From contig CALUJT010000144.1 of the NCBI GenBank assembly GCA_944321005.1, positions 1-6,187 on the forward strand: a stretch of DNA of 6,187 bases, in the 5' to 3' direction. Source of the stretch: an uncultured Atopobiaceae bacterium (GTDB lineage: Bacteria; Actinomycetota; Coriobacteriia; Coriobacteriales; Atopobiaceae). The position numbers and the translations under genes are program-made. Positions 1 through 3,669 of the stretch are shown here, piece after piece; position 1 is the first letter of the stretch; every line of letters begins with the position of its first letter. The notes under the pieces are model-generated. The model saw only the letters and a program-made list of their open reading frames with translations. It was not told the DNA's origin and made no database searches.

Positions 1-184
1 AGGGGTCGGGCCGATGGAACACGAACCTCGTGCCCACGGGGACGCGCTCGTACTCGAACGTGATGCCGGCCTCCGCGACGGACGCGGCGACTCGAACGTG
101 CTGCCTTCTTCCTTCGGCGAGATGCCCGCTGCGGAGGCGTCGCAGAGAAGAGCCGGAGAGATTGGGCGACCCCTCTGGACGCGG
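1..184 (-). CDS. Coding-like fragment of unknown function, cut by left edge
   Basis: On the minus strand a frame is open from just after a TGA at 187-185 to the left edge. From position 91 leftward it reads like real protein: VAASVAEAGITFEYERVPVG, then TRFVFHRPDP, with G or C in almost every third position (only the CAT codon differs). No ATG or TTG lies in this frame, and its only GTG is well inside the protein-like part. Another minus frame does start with ATG at 227 (MRNGEPPLGASPP) with a GTGAGG sequence upstream, but it turns into an Arg-rich low-quality reading where the first frame looks best. This could be the 5' part of a gene broken by a frameshift, a remnant, or chance. I do not recognise the family. 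Confidence 0.3.
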
Positions 185-309
185 TCAAGGGCGGGGACGC
201 CCCGAGCGGCGGCTCGCCGTTCCGCATGGGTGGCCTCACCCACGGCGTCCACGCCTGGCGCCCCGTCGGCCTGCCCGGGTGTCTCCCTTCAAGAAGAGGC
301 GGGCACGCC
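185..309. other. Gap downstream of abiEii, no gene seen
   Basis: This stretch follows the abiEii stop codon. It holds small hairpins: TGGGTG/CACCCA with a 4-nt loop at 227-242, and CGAGC/GCTCG with a 4-nt loop around 204-217. Neither is followed by a T-tract on either strand, so no intrinsic terminator can be called. The minus-strand ATG at 227 opens a frame running off the left edge, but it is not protein-like downstream. Confidence 0.35.
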
Positions 310-1131
310 CTACGAAGAGGCTATCCGTCCTATGAGCTCGTTGGCCCAGTCGACCGCCTCGTCGACGGTCGGAAGCACCGTTCCGAGGGCCTGGGACTCG
401 TAGAGCCCGTCCCATCCTTCTTGCTTTCTCACCTCGCTCGGCCAGGGCTGGAGCGCCCGGTAGGCGAACAGCCTCTCGCAGGTCCGGCGGACGAGCGGAT
501 AGTCCACGTCCCCGCGAGCAACGATCACCTGCAGGTCGATGAGGTCGTGCGCGCGCATGCTGCCGGGCCCCGTGACCCCGTGCAGCTTCTGCGCGATCTG
601 GTGGTGCAGGGGCATGACCGGGACGGGCCCCAGTTCGGGGAAGCCCATCGAGTGGAGCAGCCCCGACGCCTCGGCGGGGACGATCATGTCCGGCCCCTCC
701 GCATCACCCACCTCGTCGTGGCCCAGCTCAAGCTCGACCGTGCACCAAGGCTTGCCCCTGTAGGAGAGCTTGACCTCAAACGGCTGCATCACGTACCGCG
801 GAGGGACGCCCCTCGGGCTGGCCGGCTCCCTGCGCACCACGCGGCCGGAGAAGCCCTCCCACCCCTCCGCGAGGGACTCCTCGAGATCCTCGACGAAGCT
901 GTCGAGCGCGCCTTCCCTCGCCGCGTCGAGGTCGCTCGTCGCCCTCGTCGCGGAGTCGCCGAAGCGCAGCTTGAGCGCGGACCCTCCCTTCACGGCCCCG
1001 TTCGGCAGGAGCTGGCCGACGATGGCGTTGGCCATGAGGGAGCGCTTCGCAACGAATCCCTCGTCGCCGCCCCCGAGCCTCCTGATCGCCTCGTTCAGCC
1101 TCCTCGCGTTGATCGGCCTAGGATCGCCCAT
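310..1131 (-). CDS. abiEii: AbiEii-type nucleotidyltransferase toxin
   Basis: This 273-aa protein belongs to the AbiEii/AbiGii nucleotidyltransferase family, the toxin half of type IV AbiE toxin-antitoxin and phage-abortive-infection systems; related toxins use NTPs to modify RNA acceptors. Visible motifs: GGSALKLR at residues 49-56 followed by RATSDLD at 63-69 (the G-S ... D-x-D-like nucleotidyltransferase core); a VELELG strand at 132-137 that may give the third acidic residue; QKLH at 181-184 (conserved Lys); and HDLIDL at 195-200, the family's (K)DLxDL motif. All expected motifs appear intact. The ATG at 1131 has GGAGGGG seven bases upstream, a strong ribosome binding site lying inside the antitoxin gene. 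It overlaps abiEi by 14 nt, so the two are co-transcribed and probably translationally coupled. The cytoplasmic target cannot be inferred from sequence alone. Confidence 0.9.
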   Translation of the reverse strand: MGDPRPINARRLNEAIRRLGGGDEGFVAKRSLMANAIVGQLLPNGAVKGGSALKLRFGDSATRATSDLDAAREGALDSFVEDLEESLAEGWEGFSGRVVRREPASPRGVPPRYVMQPFEVKLSYRGKPWCTVELELGHDEVGDAEGPDMIVPAEASGLLHSMGFPELGPVPVMPLHHQIAQKLHGVTGPGSMRAHDLIDLQVIVARGDVDYPLVRRTCERLFAYRALQPWPSEVRKQEGWDGLYESQALGTVLPTVDEAVDWANELIGRIASS

Positions 1132-1654
1132 GCTCGGGCCCCTCCATCTCTCGCATCTGCCGGGCGGTGAGGTATCCGAGGTCCCGGGCGCGTCGCGCGG
1201 CCGCCGCCAGCCTGTCCGGCATCATGGATCCCTGGCAGCTCCGCAGGGCCTCGGCGACGGTCTGGCTCGGTATGCCGTCGTAGCTCCCGCTCGCACTCGC
1301 GCCCGGCGCAAACACGACGCGAACCGTCTCCGGCATGCGCCTCCTGACCCTCCTGGGGGAGGCGACGAAGATGCGCGAGAGGTTGGTGGGGGCGAGGCCG
1401 AGCAGCGCGAGGACCGACTCCCCATAGAGGTACGCGTCCCCGCCCGCCCTGGCGACCGCCACCGCGTAAGCGTCCGAGTCGCTGGGGACGTAGCGGCTGA
1501 CCCGATAGAGCCCCCTCGAGAGGTTCTCCAGCCTGCCACGGGCGGCGAGCTTGGGCAGCTCGGCCGGGGGGACGCCCAGCTCCCTCGCGTCGTCTGTGGA
1601 GACGAGGTAGTGGTTGTCCATCGCGAAGTCCAGTATGCGGTCGTAGTAGCTCAT
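1118..1654 (-). CDS. abiEi: AbiEi-type antitoxin, winged-helix repressor
   Basis: This 178-aa protein is the AbiEi antitoxin, encoded first in the operon. In characterised AbiE systems AbiEi neutralises AbiEii without stable toxin binding and represses its own promoter. Residues about 1-60 form the N-terminal winged helix (MSYYDRILDFAMDNHYLVST, a DARELGVPPAELPKLAARG recognition region, then LSRGLYRVSRY). Residues about 75-115 (YLYGESVLALLGLAP, SRIFVASPRRVRRRMPETV) match the AbiEi C-terminal domain. I chose the ATG at 1654 because the protein begins MSYYDRI as family members do. The frame stays open upstream to an ATG at 1810, but that extension is Arg-rich, unlike the family, and runs through the inverted-repeat operator. 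No Shine-Dalgarno precedes the ATG at 1654; see the promoter entry for a possible leaderless mRNA. The 3' end overlaps abiEii. Confidence 0.88.
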   Translation of the reverse strand: MSYYDRILDFAMDNHYLVSTDDARELGVPPAELPKLAARGRLENLSRGLYRVSRYVPSDSDAYAVAVARAGGDAYLYGESVLALLGLAPTNLSRIFVASPRRVRRRMPETVRVVFAPGASASGSYDGIPSQTVAEALRSCQGSMMPDRLAAAARRARDLGYLTARQMREMEGPEHGRS

Positions 1655-1689
1655 GGCAGAACAATACCATTTTCGGTATTGTTCTGCCA
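1654..1689. promoter_or_regulatory. Perfect 15-bp inverted repeat, probable AbiEi operator
   Basis: Left arm TGGCAGAACAATACC (1654-1668) and right arm GGTATTGTTCTGCCA (1675-1689) are perfect reverse complements around a 6-nt spacer (ATTTTC). It is an AT-rich island in GC-rich surroundings. The outermost base pair includes the A of the abiEi start codon. AbiEi proteins are known to bind inverted repeats overlapping their own promoter, so this is the natural operator. An RNA hairpin is less likely if transcription starts at the ATG. Confidence 0.8.
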
Positions 1690-1690
1690 G
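1661..1690 (-). promoter_or_regulatory. Probable abiE promoter embedded in the operator
   Basis: On the minus strand the right part of the palindrome reads TGGTATTGT, an extended -10 (TG-N-TATTGT, hexamer 1666-1661). CTGGCA at 1690-1685 matches four of six -35 bases at 18-bp spacing. The expected start point, about seven bases downstream of the -10, falls at or next to 1654, the A of the abiEi ATG. This would give a leaderless transcript, which agrees with the absence of a ribosome binding site. Promoter assignment is by inspection only. Confidence 0.5.
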
Positions 1691-1803
1691 CCTCCCCTCC
1701 ATGGAGACTGTCACCCCGACGATATGCCGTCCCGTCGCGGGGGGCTGGCGCCGGACGCGGCGGCTCCGGGACCGCTGAGCCCGTCCCCTCTTATGTGATG
1801 AAT

Positions 1804-1836
1804 TTGGCAACGTTTATGTACGCGTTTCATGTACGC
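1804..1836 (+). promoter_or_regulatory. Probable phd-doc operator: two TGTACG repeats
   Basis: The motif ATGTACGC occurs twice, each preceded by GTTT (once as GTTTC), with GTAC centres at 1818-1821 and 1831-1834, i.e. 13 bp apart, about one helical turn plus. Phd and YefM antitoxins are known to bind palindromes with a TGTACA-type core, so these are plausible half-matching operator boxes. TTGGCA at 1804-1809 matches five of six -35 bases, but no convincing -10 follows at normal spacing. The site is an AT-rich island about 35-65 bp before the antitoxin ATG. Confidence 0.5.
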
Positions 1837-1869
1837 TTCCTGGGAGACACGAGGGAAGGGGGCGCCCGC

Positions 1870-2079
1870 ATGGCGCTCACGGCGAGCTTCTCCGAGGTCA
1901 GGCGCGACCTCACCAGGGTGACGGACCTCGTCATGGAGGAGGGGGTCGAGGTCACCGTGTTCAAGCGCAACAGGCCGGCCTTCAAGATCGTGCCCGTCGC
2001 CGACCCCCAGGAGAGGTACCTGTCCGAGGCGGCGGCCGACGAGGAGTACTTCGACGTCTTCGAGGCCCTGGCGCGATGA
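1870..2079 (+). CDS. phd: Phd-like antitoxin
   Basis: This 69-aa protein looks like a Phd/YefM-family antitoxin. The N-terminal DNA-binding half reads MALTASFSEVRRDLTRVTDL, then VEVTVFKRNRPAFKIVPVAD, the 'sheet plus conserved VFKRN-PAFKIVP' pattern typical of Phd partners of Doc. The acidic C-terminal tail (LSEAAADEEYFDVFEALA) would be the disordered segment that wraps the toxin. I start it at the ATG at 1870, preceded by GAAGGGGGCG about eight bases away; the frame also has an ATG at 1795, but that would add 25 residues unlike the family and would cover the putative operator. Its TGA overlaps the doc ATG in an ATGA junction, the usual antitoxin-first arrangement. It divides 215 bp of intergenic DNA with the divergent abiE operon. 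It is expected to repress its own operon in complex with Doc. Confidence 0.8.
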   Translation: MALTASFSEVRRDLTRVTDLVMEEGVEVTVFKRNRPAFKIVPVADPQERYLSEAAADEEYFDVFEALAR

Positions 2080-2477
2080 GGCGCGCGGAGGTCGCCCCCG
2101 TCTCGAGGGAGACCGCCGCGGCGACCCGCGACATGCAGGTCGCCCGTCACGGCGGGGTGCCGGGGGTCAGGGACGAGGGGCTGCTCGACGCGGCGATCGC
2201 CCAGCCCTGGCAGGGGCTCGGGGGCGCCGAGGCCCACCCCGCGCTCGAGGGGAGGGCGGCGCGGCCGGCGTACGAGGTGGTGACGCAGCACCCCTTCGCC
2301 GACGGCAACAAGAGGACGGGCGCCGCGCTGCTCGTCGCCGTGCCGGGGGCGAACGGCGCGAGGTTCAAGCCGCGCGCCGCGGACCTGCTCGCAGCCGTCA
2401 TGGGCGTCGCCTCCGGGGAGCTCGGCTACGACGGACTCCTCGCCTTCGTGAGGCGCGATGCCGGGACGGCGCGCTAG
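2076..2477 (+). CDS. doc: Doc-family (Fic fold) toxin
   Basis: This 133-aa protein belongs to the death-on-curing (Doc) branch of the Fic superfamily, close in length to the 126-aa P1 Doc, which phosphorylates elongation factor EF-Tu and stops translation. The catalytic motif is HPFADGNKR at residues 72-80 (H-x-F-x-D-G-N-K-R), with the catalytic His72, Asp76 and Arg80 all present; Lys at position 79, rather than Gly, favours Doc over AMP-transferring Fic enzymes. The segment HGGVPGVRDEGLLDAAIAQP (residues 25-44) is the characteristic Doc N-terminal signature. Start is ATG 2076, overlapping the antitoxin stop, so translation is probably coupled. Oddities: ARPAYEVV and LLVAVPGANG place prolines where relatives, as I recall them, have Leu; a proline in the helix after the catalytic loop could weaken the fold. 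Activity is therefore uncertain. Confidence 0.85.
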   Translation: MRRAEVAPVSRETAAATRDMQVARHGGVPGVRDEGLLDAAIAQPWQGLGGAEAHPALEGRAARPAYEVVTQHPFADGNKRTGAALLVAVPGANGARFKPRAADLLAAVMGVASGELGYDGLLAFVRRDAGTAR

Positions 2478-2550
2478 GCGTTATGCGCCAATAGGTTGCT
2501 TGCGCTGACGATGCGCGACATGGGCGGCGGGCCGAGCCCGTGGGGGTCCC

Positions 2551-2580
2551 GCGCCCCGGCGGCTCCGCCCCGAGGGGCGC
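2551..2580. repeat. Inverted repeat GCGCCCC/GGGGCGC
   Basis: Seven-base perfect arms (2551-2557 and 2574-2580) flank a 16-nt interior that itself contains GGCG-GCTC-CGCC. It may fold in RNA from either strand. Given the very high GC content some such pairing is expected by chance. Confidence 0.4.
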
Positions 2581-2611
2581 CGGCAGCACCCCCGTGCATG
2601 GCGCACCGCGC

Positions 2612-2641
2612 TCGGCGGCCCGTCGCGCGACGGGCCGCCGA
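2612..2641. repeat. Perfect 30-bp palindrome, possible bidirectional terminator
   Basis: TCGGCGGCCCGTCGC (2612-2626) is followed directly by its exact reverse complement (2627-2641), with no spacer. As RNA it would form a very stable hairpin from either strand, closing on a CGCG loop. It sits between convergent transcripts, where a two-way stop would be useful. The absence of a following T-run argues against a standard terminator; a REP-like element or protein-binding site are alternatives. Confidence 0.65.
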
Positions 2642-2674
2642 ACCCGAAAGCCCGAAGCCGCCGAACCCGAAAGC
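2634..2674. repeat. 18-bp direct repeat pair
   Basis: GCCGCCGAACCCGAAAGC occurs exactly at 2634-2651 and again at 2657-2674, separated by 5 bp (period 23). The first copy overlaps the right arm of the 30-bp palindrome. No known element is recognised. Confidence 0.6.
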
Positions 2675-2789
2675 ATGGCCGAGCCGGGCCGGAAGGCGAG
2701 ACGCCGCCGGCCTGCCCCCGCGCTCGAGTCCGGGGGCGACGGACGGGCGCGAGCTCGCCCCTCTCCGCAGGGCCTGCGCGCGGCGAGCC

Positions 2790-3109
2790 CTACCCCAGCC
2801 CGAGCTCCGAGGCGTAGTCGGAGCGCGCGAACAGGAGGCGCGCGACGGTGACGACCCTCTCCGGCTCCTCCTCGACCCAGTAGGAGGCGAGGCGGCTCCC
2901 CACCGGGAGGGCGCGGAAGTCGTGCGCGAGCGGGCGCAGCGGCACGTAGACCCTCCTCCCGTGCGGCATGGAGGAGAGGGACGGGACGGCGGAGCCGAAC
3001 TCGTCGACGAGCCTGCCGGCGGCCTCGGGGCCGCCGGGGCCGCGGGAATGCGGCGCACCGCGTCGAGGAGGTCCCGGCGGGCGACGGGAAGCGCCCTTAT
3101 CCGGTACAC
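2790..3109 (-). pseudogene. ParE/RelE-family toxin, broken by a frameshift
   Basis: Translation from GTG 3109 gives YRIRALPVARRDLLDAVRRI, a typical ParE/RelE-superfamily N terminus. After Ile21 (codon 3049-3047) this frame turns into low-complexity Pro/Ala/Ser. One frame over, from 3047, the reading becomes GPGGPEAAGRLVDEF, then MPHGRRVYVPLRPLAHDFRA, LPVGSRLASYWVEEEPERVV and LFARSDYASELGLG before TAG at 2792-2790, which is the expected rest of the family (the P-EAA-RLVD helix, the PVG strand, the final R-D-Y segment). The two parts join into about 106 aa if one base were restored near 3049-3030. ParE toxins poison gyrase and RelE toxins cut mRNA; which applies is not clear. It begins 4 nt after its antitoxin stop. 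A sequencing error in the C/G runs there is the main alternative to true inactivation. Confidence 0.8.
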
Positions 3110-3113
3110 GGCG

Positions 3114-3398
3114 CTATCCCGCCGCGGCGGCCAGCGCCTCCGCGCGGGCGGAGGCGAGCACGTCGTCGAGCGAGGGCCTCTCGCCCGTGAGGGCGGCCTC
3201 CCGCTCGGCCTCCCTCAGCGCCGCGAGCACCTCGGAGTCGAGGCTGGGGCGCTCGAGGGACTCCGTGCCCGGGACGACCACGTCGCCCCTCCCGTTGCGG
3301 GTCGGGATGACGGGCCTCCCGCTCCCACGCGCGTCGGGGGATGTCTCGGCGAACCCGTCGCGCGGGTCGCCCGCCGGCCTCTGCCTCACGGCCTGCAT
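3114..3398 (-). CDS. YefM/Phd-family antitoxin of a decayed ParE-type module
   Basis: This 94-aa protein has the YefM/Phd layout: a short N-terminal MQAVR, a DPRDGFAETS helix, then GRPVIPTRNGRGDVVV around residues 32-47, close to the family's GxPVxITRNGxGDxVV core, and a helical acidic tail (SEVLAALREAEREAALTGER, SLDDVLASARAEA) for binding the toxin. I start it at ATG 3398, preceded by GGAGG at seven bases' distance; an in-frame ATG at 3428 would add ten unconvincing residues. The toxin gene starts 4 nt after its stop. Oddities: prolines appear at positions where I would expect hydrophobic residues (VIPTRNG, VVVPGTES, LERPSLD, GERPSLD, GDPRDG). With the toxin broken, selection on the antitoxin may be relaxed, although it may still repress or cross-neutralise. 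Confidence 0.72.
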   Translation of the reverse strand: MQAVRQRPAGDPRDGFAETSPDARGSGRPVIPTRNGRGDVVVPGTESLERPSLDSEVLAALREAEREAALTGERPSLDDVLASARAEALAAAAG

Positions 3399-3426
3399 CT
3401 CTCTCCCTCCGTCCGCTGTCACGACC

Positions 3427-3432
3427 ATGGTA
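3427..3432 (-). promoter_or_regulatory. Possible -10 of the third antitoxin operon
   Basis: TACCAT on the minus strand fits TAnnnT and would start transcription about 20 bases before the antitoxin ATG, leaving room for the GGAGG site. No good -35 lies at 16-18 bp; the sequence there is a G/C run. Weak evidence. Confidence 0.22.
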
Positions 3433-3480
3433 GCGGACGGGCCCGGCCGCCGGGGGGCGGGCTCGGTGAGGGACGGGTAC

Positions 3481-3517
3481 GAAGGAGGTGCGAAGGAGGT
3501 GCGAAGGAGGTGCGAAG
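3481..3517. repeat. Tandem 11-bp repeat, array A
   Basis: GAAGGAGGTGC occurs three times without interruption (3481-3491, 3492-3502, 3503-3513) followed by GAAG. Period 11 is not a multiple of three, so coding would need 33-nt super-periods. The plus strand of each unit contains AAGGAGGTG, a full match to the Shine-Dalgarno consensus; the minus strand carries the anti-Shine-Dalgarno CACCTCCTT. It is too short and lacks spacers, so it is not a CRISPR array. Confidence 0.85.
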
Positions 3518-3630
3518 CAGCCCCGTGCCCCGGCTCGCCCCCGGCCCCGCATGGGGCGCGAAAGGACGAGAACCCGGACCACTCGGAAGCGTCGTCACCG
3601 AGCGCCGGGGGAAGGCGAGCGCGATGCGCC

Positions 3631-3665
3631 CGGAGGTGCGAAGGAGGTGCGAAAGAGGTGCGAAA
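3631..3665. repeat. Tandem 11-bp repeat, array B
   Basis: A second array of the same unit: a partial copy CGGAGGTGC (3631-3639), an exact copy GAAGGAGGTGC (3640-3650), a one-base variant GAAAGAGGTGC (3651-3661) and a trailing GAAA. It lies 117 bp from array A in the same orientation, and immediately beyond the stop codon of the Schlafen-like gene. Both arrays would be part of that gene's 3' untranslated RNA if transcription reads through. Confidence 0.8.
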
Positions 3666-3669
3666 CGCC

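Larger units (their letters stand above)
2478..2789. other. Non-coding stretch between convergent doc and parE
   Basis: This 312-bp interval between two convergent modules has no frame that looks like a protein; long open frames on both strands are Arg/Pro/Ala-rich shadows of high GC. It holds a perfect 30-bp palindrome at 2612-2641, an 18-bp direct repeat at 2634-2674 and a GCGCCCC/GGGGCGC inverted repeat (2551-2557 with 2574-2580). No T-tract follows the palindrome on either strand, so a classical rho-independent terminator is not supported, though the hairpin could still end both convergent transcripts. Confidence 0.6.

Noticed and set aside
227..242. Terminator hairpin for the abiE operon
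   Set aside because: Six-base stem with a 4-nt loop but no T-tract on either strand; not distinguishable from chance at this GC content.
226..1170. 314-codon plus-strand open frame
   Set aside because: Antisense shadow of abiEii, which has all its family motifs and a good ribosome binding site.
1655..1810. N-terminal extension of abiEi to the ATG at 1810
   Set aside because: The added 52 residues are Arg-rich and unlike AbiEi proteins, and the extension would run through the perfect inverted repeat that fits an operator.
2474..3046. Continuous 211-aa minus-strand protein starting at GTG 3109
   Set aside because: Only the first 21 residues look like a toxin; after that the frame is Pro/Ser/Arg-rich while the family match continues in another frame, so the long open frame is a frameshift product.
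3481..3665. CRISPR array
   Set aside because: Units are 11 bp, tandem without spacers in each array, and there are no cas genes nearby.
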